From NCBI GenBank assembly GCA_964572825.1, contig CAZNGS010000012.1:23532-87531 (forward strand): a DNA stretch of 64,000 nucleotides, given 5' to 3'. Below are positions 39,732 to 48,032 of the stretch, one piece after another. This DNA comes from CAYVBE01 sp964572825. GTDB lineage: Bacteria > Planctomycetota > Brocadiia > SM23-32. Below the pieces are notes generated by a model. It made no database searches. It was not told where the DNA came from and worked only from the letters and a program-made list of their open reading frames with translations. Every line of letters begins with the position of its first letter. Position 1 is the first letter of the stretch. The position numbers and the translations under genes were made by a program.

Positions 39732-40562
39732 TTGTCTGAGACAGCCACGGAGCCGCTGGAGGCCACAGCGGAAGAGGAACAGCCCGTCGTCGTGCGGACC
39801 AAGAACGTCAAACGGGTCTACAAGATGGGCGATATCCAGGTGCACGCCCTGAAGGGCATCTCCCTGCAGATCATGACCGGGGAGTACATCAGCATCATGG
39901 GCCCCAGCGGCAGCGGCAAGACGACCCTGTTCAACATGATCGGCGCCCTGGACAAGCCCACCGAGGGACAGGTGTACATCGACGAGGTGGACGTGGCCCA
40001 GCTGGATGCCTACGAGCTGGCCTGGCTGCGCTGCCGCAAGGTCGGCTACATCTTCCAGACGTTCAACCTCATCCCCGTCATGTCCGCCCTGGAGAACGTG
40101 ACCCTCCCCATGACCTTCGCCGGCCTGACCACCGACGAGGCCCGCGACAAGGGCATGGACCTGCTGGACCAGGTGGGCCTGGCCGAGCGCTACGACCACA
40201 AGCCGTTCGAGCTGTCCGGCGGTCAGCAGCAGCGCGTGGCCATCGCCCGCGCTATGGCCAACAGCCCCAGCATCATCCTGGCCGACGAGCCCACCGGGAA
40301 CCTGGACCTGGCCACGGGCAAGGAAATCATACAGCTCCTCAGCGAGATGAACCAGAAAGAGGGCGTGACCATCATCACGGCCACGCACGACATCAAGATG
40401 CTGAGCGCCTCGGACCGCATCGTGTGGATACGAGACGGAGAGCTGGCCAAGATTGAGCGTCGGGAGGACCTGGACATCCAGGTCGGTGCCATCGAGGGTG
40501 ACGCCGAGGGCGGGGTGGAGGCTTCGCTGCGCGGCCGCTCCCCCGCTTCCGAGGAGGAGTGA
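39732..40562 (+). CDS. ABC transporter ATPase, MacB/LolD type
   Basis: A 276-aa ATP-binding protein starting at TTG 39732, with AGGAGAGGAGG upstream. Walker A is GPSGSGKTTLFN, the signature LSGGQQQRVAIARAM, and Walker B IILADEPTGNLD, all characteristic of the LolD/MacB/FtsE group. About 20 acidic residues precede the domain, and a 30-residue low-complexity C-terminal tail follows. It pairs with the upstream permease. The stop is at 40560-40562 and the next gene converges on it from the other strand. Confidence 0.95.
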   Translation: MSETATEPLEATAEEEQPVVVRTKNVKRVYKMGDIQVHALKGISLQIMTGEYISIMGPSGSGKTTLFNMIGALDKPTEGQVYIDEVDVAQLDAYELAWLRCRKVGYIFQTFNLIPVMSALENVTLPMTFAGLTTDEARDKGMDLLDQVGLAERYDHKPFELSGGQQQRVAIARAMANSPSIILADEPTGNLDLATGKEIIQLLSEMNQKEGVTIITATHDIKMLSASDRIVWIRDGELAKIERREDLDIQVGAIEGDAEGGVEASLRGRSPASEEE

Positions 40563-40582
40563 GGGTCGGCTCCGTCCGGCGT

Positions 40583-41806
40583 TCAGTCCGTGCCGATCTG
40601 CTCGATCTCCACGCCCGGGTAGTAGTGGCGCAGTATCTGCTGCCATCTATACCCCTCCTTTGCCATGCCCCGGGCGCCCCACTGGCACAGCCCCACGCCG
40701 TGACCGTATCCCCACCCCGAGAAGGCGAACTGCTGTCCGGTCTGCTCCACCTGGAAGCGGGTGCTTTTCAGCTCCGCCCCGCCCAGCGCCAGGCGGAAGC
40801 GATTGGCGTCCAGGCTCTTCTGCCCGTTGATCAGGACTTCACGGGCGTAGCCCTCCGGCTCCGTTCCCGTCGGGACGATGGAGCGGATGGTCTGCACCCC
40901 TGCGTCGCGCAGAGCATCGAGGATCTCCCCGGCCGCGAAGACCGCCCGCCACCGGTAAGCCGGGCTGGCCCGGCACCACTCACACGGCACCCCGCTCAGC
41001 GGAGGGATGGCGTCGCGGTGGAAGACTTTCTCCGCGGCCACCGTGTGCCCGCCGCAGGTGCTGTGAAAATACGCGCAGAACAGGTCGCCCCGGTAGGTCA
41101 GCACGATGCCCTCGGTCAGCTTGACCGCCAGGTCCGTTGCGCCCGTTTCCGCGCCGGCGCCTTTGTAGGCCAGGTCGATCGGGGTCAGGTAGCCTTTGTC
41201 CCGCAGGACGGCGTAGAGCATGTAGGTGCGGGCGGCCACGGCCTGGGCCATGAGGGCCTCCATCGGCCAGTTGACGTACATTTCGGAGGCCACCACGCTG
41301 CGCAGGTAGTCTTCGGGCGGCACCACGTTGATCGCGCGGAGGCCATCGTCGGTCGCCCGGACCAGGAGCCTTCCCCGGTATTCGCGCCCCTCAAGCCGGA
41401 AAGTGCCGCGGGCCGGGTGCAGAACCGCAGCGGGCACGCCCAGGGGGGTGCCGTTCAGGACGAGTGAGCCCCGGCGGGCGCCGATGGTCCAGGGGCCGGC
41501 TCCGGGGGGCGCGGGCAGGGTGGCGGAGCCGTCCGCTTCCCGCCAGGTGCCCCGCGCGTCCACCGCCGCGCGGAGCTTTCCGGCGGACTGAAGCCGCACC
41601 CGGACGTAAGGGGGCTCTTCCACGGCGCCGGGCGCGTGCGGGAGCTGCGGCACCTCGGGCACCTGTCGCCGCTCTGGACAGCACGACAGCAGCAGGCCCA
41701 CCGCTCCGCAGGCCAGCGCCACCAGGGCCAGCCCGATGCATACCTTCTGCCCGAGCGTTCGGCGGGTCGGTTCGAGTTCTTCGCTCCACAGGGGCAGTTG
41801 GTCCAT
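40583..41806 (-). CDS. SpoIID/LytB domain protein
   Basis: A 407-aa protein with a membrane anchor at about residues 20-42 (VCIGLALVALACGAVGLLLS). The SpoIID core follows: VVASEMYVNWPMEALMAQAV with the catalytic Glu, the histidine-containing AYFHSTCGGHTV, and GYGHGVGLCQWGARGMAKEG near the C-terminus. SpoIID is a lytic transglycosylase acting on peptidoglycan strands lacking stem peptides. In non-sporulating bacteria such as Planctomycetota the substrate is unsure. It is the last gene of the ruvAB operon, 6 nt after queH. Confidence 0.9.
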   Translation of the reverse strand: MDQLPLWSEELEPTRRTLGQKVCIGLALVALACGAVGLLLSCCPERRQVPEVPQLPHAPGAVEEPPYVRVRLQSAGKLRAAVDARGTWREADGSATLPAPPGAGPWTIGARRGSLVLNGTPLGVPAAVLHPARGTFRLEGREYRGRLLVRATDDGLRAINVVPPEDYLRSVVASEMYVNWPMEALMAQAVAARTYMLYAVLRDKGYLTPIDLAYKGAGAETGATDLAVKLTEGIVLTYRGDLFCAYFHSTCGGHTVAAEKVFHRDAIPPLSGVPCEWCRASPAYRWRAVFAAGEILDALRDAGVQTIRSIVPTGTEPEGYAREVLINGQKSLDANRFRLALGGAELKSTRFQVEQTGQQFAFSGWGYGHGVGLCQWGARGMAKEGYRWQQILRHYYPGVEIEQIGTD

Positions 41807-41812
41807 GATGGC

Positions 41813-42382
41813 TCAGTGTGCGACGGGTCCCGGGCCGCGGTAGAGATGGCGAGTGGTCTCGCGGAATCTCTCGCATTCGCTGAACACGCAGCCGCAGTAG
41901 TTCTGTAGGTAGAGGTTCATGCGCCGGGCCCGCTCGTGGCCTTCCCGGGCCAGCGGGCGCCAGTCCCGGTAGAAGAACTCGACTCCCGCCTCCCGGGCAG
42001 AGCGCCGCCCCACCTCGGCAATCAGGTCGTGGTCCTGGTGCTCGCTGCCCAGCAGCGTGGTCGTGAAGGCGTCGAATGCGCCTTTTGCGGCCTGCTGCGC
42101 GCTCCGGCGGAGACGCAGCCGATAGCAGTCTGCGCAGCGACTTTTCCCCCGCCAATCCACCTGTTCCAGGTAGGTCCGCAGCCCGTACTCCTCCTCGTAG
42201 ATGACCCGAAGCGGGACGCGTTCCTGCAGGACTTTCAGGGCCTTCTTGCGGCGGCGAAACTCGATCAGGGGATGGATGTTGGGGTTATAAAAGTATCCCG
42301 TCACCTCATGGTCCGCCTCGACCAGTTCTTCGCGCGGCCGGATGGCGCAGGGCGCGCAGCAGACGTGCAGCAGGACCTTCAT
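41813..42382 (-). CDS. queH: Epoxyqueuosine reductase QueH
   Basis: A 189-aa protein of the QueH (formerly DUF208) family, which catalyses the last step of queuosine tRNA modification. The start at 42382 gives MKVLLHVCCAPCAIRPREEL with the adjacent Cys pair. SRCADCYRLRLRR and NYCGCVFSE supply the other cysteines of the metal centre. It lies between ruvB (35 nt) and the SpoIID-like gene (6 nt). No other queuosine gene is present in the window. Confidence 0.92.
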   Translation of the reverse strand: MKVLLHVCCAPCAIRPREELVEADHEVTGYFYNPNIHPLIEFRRRKKALKVLQERVPLRVIYEEEYGLRTYLEQVDWRGKSRCADCYRLRLRRSAQQAAKGAFDAFTTTLLGSEHQDHDLIAEVGRRSAREAGVEFFYRDWRPLAREGHERARRMNLYLQNYCGCVFSECERFRETTRHLYRGPGPVAH

Positions 42383-42417
42383 TCCGAGCCCGTCACCACG
42401 AAAGGATGGGATAGGTG

Positions 42418-43443
42418 TCAAAACAGGCCGTCGCCGTCTTCCCCCTCCTCCGAGAGGTGTCGGCGGAAGATTTCCGTCCCCTTCCCGGTCAGGACCCGTC
42501 CCCGGGCGGTCCTTTCCAGCAGGCCCTTTCGGATGAGGAAGGGCTCATAGACGTCCCGTATGGTATCCTCCGCCTCGCCCACTACGGCGGCGATGGTCTT
42601 CAGCCCGATGGGGCGGGCGCCGTCCCGGGCCAGGGCCTTCAGTATCTTGCGGTCCAGTTCGCTGAGGCCCATCCGGTCCACCCCCAGGCGTCGCAGCCCC
42701 TCCTCGGCCAGGGGGACGGTGATCACGTCGCTGCCGTTGGATTGGGCGACGTCCCGGATGCGTCGCAGCAGACGGTTGGCCACGCGGGGGGTGCCCCTGG
42801 AGCGGGCGCCGATCAGCTCCGCCGCGTCGTCTTCCACGCCGATCTCCAGGATGCGGGCACTGTTGCGGACGATTCGCGCCAGCTCTTCGGGGGGGTAGAA
42901 ATCCAGCCGTTCCAGTATCTGGAATCGGCTCCGCAGGGGAGCCGCCAGCAGGCCCTCCCGGGTGGTGGCTCCGATGAGGGTGAAAGGCTTCAGGTCCACC
43001 TTGATGGCGCGGCCGTGCGGTCCGGGGTCGATGATGATGGAGATGAAGAAGTCCTCCATCGCGCTGTAGAGATACTCCTCGACCCGGACGTCCAGCCGAT
43101 GGATCTCGTCGATGAACAGGATGTCGCCGTGCTGGAGGTTCGTCAGCAGGCCCACCAGGTCCCGGGGGCGCCCCAGGGCGGGGCCGCTGGTGGACTTCAG
43201 GTTGACCTCCAGCTCGTGGGCAATGATGTAGGCCAGGCTGGTTTTGCCCAGGCCGGGGGGGCCGCTGAACAGGATGTGGTCCAGGGCCTCGCCGCGCAGG
43301 CGGGCGCCCTCGATCCAGGTCTGAAGGTTGGTGACCGTGTCCCGGCGGCCGACGAACTCCTCGAAGGTGCGCGGCCGCAGGAGGGTCTCGAACTTGCGTT
43401 CGTCTTCCTGGGGCAGCCCCGAATAGATGGTTCGGTCGTCCAT
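42418..43443 (-). CDS. ruvB: Holliday junction branch migration ATPase RuvB
   Basis: A 341-aa AAA+ motor. Walker A is GPPGLGKTSLAY, Walker B is DILFIDEIHRL, sensor GATTREGLLA, and the C-terminal winged helix begins SRGTPRVANRLLRRIRDVA. It pairs with RuvA, whose gene lies 19 nt upstream in the same operon, to drive branch migration of Holliday junctions. RuvC is not in the window. The start is ATG 43443. Confidence 0.98.
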   Translation of the reverse strand: MDDRTIYSGLPQEDERKFETLLRPRTFEEFVGRRDTVTNLQTWIEGARLRGEALDHILFSGPPGLGKTSLAYIIAHELEVNLKSTSGPALGRPRDLVGLLTNLQHGDILFIDEIHRLDVRVEEYLYSAMEDFFISIIIDPGPHGRAIKVDLKPFTLIGATTREGLLAAPLRSRFQILERLDFYPPEELARIVRNSARILEIGVEDDAAELIGARSRGTPRVANRLLRRIRDVAQSNGSDVITVPLAEEGLRRLGVDRMGLSELDRKILKALARDGARPIGLKTIAAVVGEAEDTIRDVYEPFLIRKGLLERTARGRVLTGKGTEIFRRHLSEEGEDGDGLF

Positions 43444-43462
43444 GTGCCTCAGGCCGGTTGGG

Positions 43463-44047
43463 TTACTGCTGCGCCAGTGCTTCCTGCACCAGCCGCTCCT
43501 CGTCCACCTCGTCTCCCATCCTCTTCAGCACGGCCATCACGGCGCGCTCGGCGGCGGCCCGGGATTCGCCCAGGGTGACCAGCGCCCGGATGGCGTCGGC
43601 TGCGGCCCGGCTCCTTACGGTGGGTGCGGCCTCGACGGCCAGCTGTTCGATGGGGCCTTTGAGCTCGACAATGAGGCGCCGGGCGGTCTTGGGGCCGATG
43701 CCTTTCACCAGGGTCCGCAGGGATTCGGCGTCTTCGTCCAGGATGAAGCGCTTGAACTGCGCCACGCTGCAACTGCCCAGCGCCCGCAGCGCCACGGCCG
43801 GCCCCACCTGGCTGACGCCGATCAGCATGCGGAACAATTCACGTTCCTGGGGGGAGGCAAAGCCGTAGAGTGACAGTTCGTCTTCCCTCACGTGCAGATG
43901 GGTCAGCACGCGCGCCTCTTTGCCCTCGGGCGGCAGCGCTTCGTAGGTGGACAGCGGGATGCAGACGCGATAGCCGATGCCGTGCACCTGGACGACCACG
44001 GCATCCGGACTTTTGACGACCAGGTTGCCCTGGAGGAATTCAATCAT
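43463..44047 (-). CDS. ruvA: Holliday junction binding protein RuvA
   Basis: A 194-aa protein with an N-terminal OB-fold (MIEFLQGNLVVKSPDAVVVQ), two helix-hairpin-helix motifs (GVSQVGPAVALRAL and VKGIGPKTARRLIVELKG) and a C-terminal domain for RuvB binding (RAAAERAVMAVLKRMGDEVD). It forms a tetramer clamping the Holliday junction. The gene lies 6 nt after the TPR/alpha-CTD gene, the operon leader, and 19 nt before ruvB. Confidence 0.97.
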   Translation of the reverse strand: MIEFLQGNLVVKSPDAVVVQVHGIGYRVCIPLSTYEALPPEGKEARVLTHLHVREDELSLYGFASPQERELFRMLIGVSQVGPAVALRALGSCSVAQFKRFILDEDAESLRTLVKGIGPKTARRLIVELKGPIEQLAVEAAPTVRSRAAADAIRALVTLGESRAAAERAVMAVLKRMGDEVDEERLVQEALAQQ

Positions 44048-44053
44048 CCGGCG

Positions 44054-45367
44054 TCATTCGCTCTTAAGGGAAAGCCCCAGTTCGGCCAGTTTGCTGACGA
44101 CTTCGTCCAGGCTCGTGGACCCGAAATTCGGGCAGGTGAGCAGTTCTTTCTCCGTATGCGCGATCAGCTCCCCGACGGTCTTGATCTGCAGCCGCTCCAG
44201 GCATTTGCGCACCCGGGTGGAGAATTCCAGCCCCTCCACCGGGATGTCCAGATTCTGCTGGATTTCCTCTTCCTCCTCGGCTTCCGGCGCCTCCGCCTCT
44301 ATCTGCTCGCCGAGCTCCAGGTTGTAGCGGGCCAGCAGATCTTCGATCTCCTCCACGCTTTTGTCCCCGAAATTCTTCTCATCCAGCAGGTCGCCCCGGG
44401 TTACCTGGGTCAGGGCGCCCAGCGTGCTGATGTCCAGGTGCTCCAGTGCCCGGCGGCTGCGGGCACTGAGTTCGAACTCGTTCACGGGCAGACCGAATAC
44501 CTCTTCCAACTGCTTCGCGCGCCTGGACTTGCCCAGGTCCACGACCATGTTGAGGGAGGATTCGGCGTCCTTCAAAAAAAGCTGCGCCTGCTGGTGGTGG
44601 GGATCGATGGCCAGCACCCGCTGGTAGCAGCGGATGGCGTCCGCGTAGCGGCCGTGGTCCTCGTAGAGGACGCCCAGGTTCATCAGGGCGCCGACGTAGG
44701 TGGGGCGCAGGTTGACGCACCGCTCGTAGAGTTCGATGGCGCGCTCGTCTTCGCCGTTCAGATCGCAGTTCAGCGCCAGGCGAAACAGGCTGCGGGCGTG
44801 CTCGGCGTCCTGCTCCAGCGCCGCCTCGTAGCAATCCATGGCCTCGCCGTATTCCCCCCACGCCTCCGCCACGCGCCCGCGCGCGTAGTGAAGGTCGGGC
44901 GTCTCGTCTTCAACGTCGCTGTAGGCGTCCAGAACTTCCCGTGCCCGCTCCTCCTCCCGCAGCCGGCAGAGGGCCTCGATGCGGCAGATGTCGGTCTGCA
45001 GGTCCTGGTCGCCCTGGCGGCCTTTGTCGAGCTGCTCCAGCGCATCCGGTTCCCGGCCCAGTTGCAGGTAGGCCCGGCCCAGGAAATGCGAGGCGTTCTT
45101 GCGCCGGGAGACCTGCTCCAGTTTCTCGGCGGCAGCCTGGTATTCGCCCATGGCGAAGTGCAGGATGCCGAGCTTCTCGGTCAGGTCGCGCTCCTCCTCC
45201 CCGGAGGACTTCTCCAGCTTCTCCTCCATCTGGCGGATGCGGTTGTGGGCGAGGTCGACCGTTGCATAGCTGGCGTATATCTGCTCCACCAGCTCCTGGA
45301 AATTGTCCCGACCCACCGAGCCCGACAGCAGTTTTTCAAGGTCTGTCTTCGGCGAAGTAGTTGCCAT
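44054..45367 (-). CDS. TPR protein with two RNA polymerase alpha-CTD-like domains
   Basis: A 437-aa protein. Residues 60-250 form several TPR-like helical pairs (for example LGILHFAMGEYQAAAEKLEQ, YEAALEQDAEHARSLFRLAL, GVLYEDHGRYADAIRCYQRV). The C-terminus has two copies of the RNA polymerase alpha C-terminal fold, which contains a helix-hairpin-helix: copy 1 near residues 285-350 (LSARSRRALEHLDISTLGAL, FGDKSVEEIEDLL) and copy 2 near 372-437 (FSTRVRKCLERLQIKTVGEL, FGSTSLDEVVSKL). Genuine RpoA has one such domain fused to the dimerisation domain, absent here. It leads the operon ahead of ruvA (6 nt). A role in contacting DNA or transcription factors is inferred. Confidence 0.87.
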   Translation of the reverse strand: MATTSPKTDLEKLLSGSVGRDNFQELVEQIYASYATVDLAHNRIRQMEEKLEKSSGEEERDLTEKLGILHFAMGEYQAAAEKLEQVSRRKNASHFLGRAYLQLGREPDALEQLDKGRQGDQDLQTDICRIEALCRLREEERAREVLDAYSDVEDETPDLHYARGRVAEAWGEYGEAMDCYEAALEQDAEHARSLFRLALNCDLNGEDERAIELYERCVNLRPTYVGALMNLGVLYEDHGRYADAIRCYQRVLAIDPHHQQAQLFLKDAESSLNMVVDLGKSRRAKQLEEVFGLPVNEFELSARSRRALEHLDISTLGALTQVTRGDLLDEKNFGDKSVEEIEDLLARYNLELGEQIEAEAPEAEEEEEIQQNLDIPVEGLEFSTRVRKCLERLQIKTVGELIAHTEKELLTCPNFGSTSLDEVVSKLAELGLSLKSE

Positions 45368-45461
45368 AATAGCTTGCCGTGTAGCGAGTTAGAGAAGCAC
45401 AGCAGATCGGCGGGAATGGACCGCGAAACGGGCTGCCACGGGAGGTAAACTAACAGAAAGT

Positions 45462-45490
45462 TTGACCACTGTCAAGGTATTTGGTATCCT
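45462..45490 (+). promoter_or_regulatory. Putative sigma70-like promoter of kdsA-nadD
   Basis: TTGACC (45462-45467) and TATCCT (45485-45490) with a 17-nt spacer, 40 nt upstream of the kdsA ATG. It lies in the gap between the divergent TPR/alpha-CTD operon and kdsA. Confidence 0.6.
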
Positions 45491-45530
45491 ACGCTCCGAG
45501 TCGGGCCCCAAGTCCGCCGGGAGAGTTGCG

Positions 45531-46355
45531 ATGGCCCAGGTCGCCGTTACGGAAGACATTAGCTGCGGGAGCGGCCAGCCGCTGCTGATAGTGGCCGGCC
45601 CCTGCGTTATCGAGAGCACGCGCCTGTGCATCGAGATCGCCGGCCAGCTTAAGGAGGCCTGCCAGCGCCTGGAACTGCCCTTCATCTTCAAGTCCTCTTT
45701 TGACAAGGCCAACCGCACCAGCATCGCTTCCTTCCGGGGGCCGGGGCTGGAGGAGGGTCTGGCCACGCTCAAGCGCGTTCGAGACGAGGTGGACGTGCCG
45801 GTCCTGACGGACATACATCTCCCCGAGCAGTCAGGACCGGCTGCACTGGTGGTGGACGTTCTGCAGATACCCGCGTTCCTGTCCCGGCAGACCGACCTGC
45901 TGGTGGCGGCCGCCCGCACGGGGCTGCCCGTCAACATCAAGAAAGGCCAGTTCATGGCCCCCGAGGACATGGGCCGGGCGGCGGAGAAGGTCAGCTCCAT
46001 GGGTAACGAACGCATCATCCTGTGCGAGAGGGGCAGTTGTTTCGGCTATCACGACCTGGTCGTGGACATGCGGAGCATAGCCCGGATGCAGAGCCTGGGG
46101 CATCCTGTGCTGTTCGACGCCACCCACGGGGTGCAGCGGCCCTCGGGCTCGGGCGGAGTGAGTGCCGGGGACCGCGACCTTGCCCCGGCCCTGGCCGCCG
46201 GCGCGGTGGCCGTCGGCGCGGACGGCGTGTTCATCGAGACCCACCCCGAACCCCGCACGGCCCTCTCCGACGCGGCCACTATGATCCCCACGGCCCAGAT
46301 GCCCGGCCTGCTGGAAAGGCTCAAGGCCGTCGCCGCCGCCGTCGGGAGGGAGTGA
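45531..46355 (+). CDS. kdsA: 3-deoxy-8-phosphooctulonate synthase KdsA
   Basis: A 274-aa aldolase condensing phosphoenolpyruvate and arabinose-5-phosphate to Kdo-8-phosphate for LPS. VAGPCVIESTRLCIEIAGQL is at about residues 20-39; FKSSFDKANRTSIASFRGPG, IKKGQFMAPEDM and FDATHGVQRPSGSGG hold the substrate-binding residues. The true start is ATG 45531; an upstream TTG overlaps the promoter. The presence of this gene indicates a Gram-negative outer membrane with Kdo. It is followed directly by nadD. Confidence 0.96.
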   Translation: MAQVAVTEDISCGSGQPLLIVAGPCVIESTRLCIEIAGQLKEACQRLELPFIFKSSFDKANRTSIASFRGPGLEEGLATLKRVRDEVDVPVLTDIHLPEQSGPAALVVDVLQIPAFLSRQTDLLVAAARTGLPVNIKKGQFMAPEDMGRAAEKVSSMGNERIILCERGSCFGYHDLVVDMRSIARMQSLGHPVLFDATHGVQRPSGSGGVSAGDRDLAPALAAGAVAVGADGVFIETHPEPRTALSDAATMIPTAQMPGLLERLKAVAAAVGRE

Positions 46356-46985
46356 ATGGCTGAGACAGTCTCCAGGGTGGGCATTTTCGGCGGCTCGTTC
46401 AATCCGATTCACGTGGGCCATCTGATCCTGGCCGAATGGGTGCGCGTGGAGCGATCCCTCCACAGGCTTTTGTTCGTCCCTGCCGCCAGCCCTCCGCACA
46501 AGCCTCAGCAGCCCCTGGCCGCGCCCGGCCACAGGCTGCGCATGGTGGAGCTGGCCGTGCAGGGCCACGAAGCCTTCCGCGCGGAGCGCATCGAGCTGGA
46601 AAGGGACGGTCCTTCCTACACCCTTCAGACCGTGCGGGAGCTGCGGGACAGGCTGGGGCCGGGAAACGAGCTCCTCCTGGTGATGGGGGCGGACAGCCTG
46701 CTGGACCTGCCGAACTGGTGGCACGCGGACGAGCTGGTCCGGGAGGTGCCCGTCATCGTTTTCGCTCGCCCGGGTTACAATCTGGAGCGGGGATGGGAAC
46801 GGCTGGCGGAGCGGTTCGGGTCGGAATGGGTCAAGAGCACGAAGCGGCTTCGGGTGCGGGCCCCGCTGATCGAGCTTTCGGCCACGGGAATACGCGAGCG
46901 GGTTCGGGCGGGCCTGTCCATACGCTACATGGTGCCGGAGCCGGTTCGGGCGCACATCCTGGAGCACGGCCTGTACGCCGGGTAG
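46356..46985 (+). CDS. nadD: Nicotinate-nucleotide adenylyltransferase NadD
   Basis: A 209-aa nucleotidyltransferase transferring AMP to nicotinate mononucleotide in NAD synthesis. The signature GIFGGSFNPIHVGHLILAEW is at residues 8-27 and ELSATGIRERVRAG (ISxTxIR-like) near residue 174. The ATG directly follows the kdsA stop codon (no gap), so the two are co-transcribed. The gene ends 9 nt before the convergent rsgA. Confidence 0.95.
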   Translation: MAETVSRVGIFGGSFNPIHVGHLILAEWVRVERSLHRLLFVPAASPPHKPQQPLAAPGHRLRMVELAVQGHEAFRAERIELERDGPSYTLQTVRELRDRLGPGNELLLVMGADSLLDLPNWWHADELVREVPVIVFARPGYNLERGWERLAERFGSEWVKSTKRLRVRAPLIELSATGIRERVRAGLSIRYMVPEPVRAHILEHGLYAG

Positions 46986-46994
46986 ACGTCGGTC

Positions 46995-48032
46995 TCAGAA
47001 CCGGTCCTCGAGATCTTCCTCGAAACGCCGTCTCAGCTGCTGTTTGCGGGAGCGGCGGCTGGGCCGGCGCTTTTTCCTGCTGATCTGGCGGTCGGGCTTC
47101 TCCACGTCGGTGGCGCGGGGCACCTCGGGCGTTTCCAGCGACTCCAGTATCCGCAGGTAGCTGTCGTATCGCTGCTCGGGCAGATCGCCGCTTTCCACCG
47201 CCTTCTTGACCGCGCATTCCGGTTCGTGCACGTGGATGCAGTCGGGCATTTTGCAGTCGTGGGACAGCTCCCAGATTTGCGGGAAGAACTGCCCGACTTC
47301 CTGCGGCTCGATCTCCCAGGCGGTGAACTCACGGATGCCGGGAGTGTCCACCACGTAGCCACCGGAATCCAGATTGAGCAGCGACACGGTGGTCGTGGTA
47401 TGGCGCCCCTTGCTCTCCACGGGGCCGGTGCGCAGCTCCAGGCCCGGCTGAAGGGCGTTGATGAGGGCGCTCTTGCCCACACCGCTGTGGCCGGCCAGAA
47501 CGGTGCTGTGCCCCCTCAGGGTCTCCCGCAGTCTGTCGATGCCTTCACCGGTTTTGGCGCTGGTCAGCAGGACCTGGTAGTCCATTTCGCGGTACAGGCG
47601 CGCCGCCTCCAGATGCTCGGTTTCCCCGCCGGCCAGATCGATCTTGTTGATGCAGACAACGGGTTCCAGCGCCCCCGCTTCGCCCGCGATGATGTAGCGG
47701 TCGATGATCCGGAGATTGAGGGGGGGACGGCGCACGGAGCTGACGATCAGCAGGCGGTCGACGTTGGCGGCGATGACGTGTTCGATGCGGGGATCTCTGG
47801 GCGAACGGCGGGACAGCTTGGTGCGTCGGGGCCTGACCTGCTCGATGACGCCTTCGCCTTCGCCGGTGGGCGTGATGACCACCCGGTCGCCGACCGCCAG
47901 GGGTTTTGACCTGCCCGTGTCGCTCTCCACCAGGCGTCCGCGCGCCGTGCATTCATAGGTCTGCTCGTCGGCGTCCACCTCGCAGAGAACCGAGCGAATA
48001 CGGGTGACTGTGCCCTCGAGCTTCTCGTTCAC
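46995..48032 (-). CDS. rsgA: Ribosome small subunit-dependent GTPase RsgA
   Basis: A 345-aa circularly permuted GTPase that assists 30S subunit maturation. An N-terminal OB-fold is followed by G4 CINKIDL, G1 GHSGVGKSALI and G3 VVDTPGIREF in permuted order, then a C-terminal zinc-binding region CKMPDCIHVHEPEC. A basic tail of about 40 residues (KKRRPSRRSRKQQLRRRFEE) is added. The start is GTG 48032, overlapping the holB stop by 4 nt (GTGA). The frame stays open further left inside holB, which is a shadow. Confidence 0.95.
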   Translation of the reverse strand: MNEKLEGTVTRIRSVLCEVDADEQTYECTARGRLVESDTGRSKPLAVGDRVVITPTGEGEGVIEQVRPRRTKLSRRSPRDPRIEHVIAANVDRLLIVSSVRRPPLNLRIIDRYIIAGEAGALEPVVCINKIDLAGGETEHLEAARLYREMDYQVLLTSAKTGEGIDRLRETLRGHSTVLAGHSGVGKSALINALQPGLELRTGPVESKGRHTTTTVSLLNLDSGGYVVDTPGIREFTAWEIEPQEVGQFFPQIWELSHDCKMPDCIHVHEPECAVKKAVESGDLPEQRYDSYLRILESLETPEVPRATDVEKPDRQISRKKRRPSRRSRKQQLRRRFEEDLEDRF

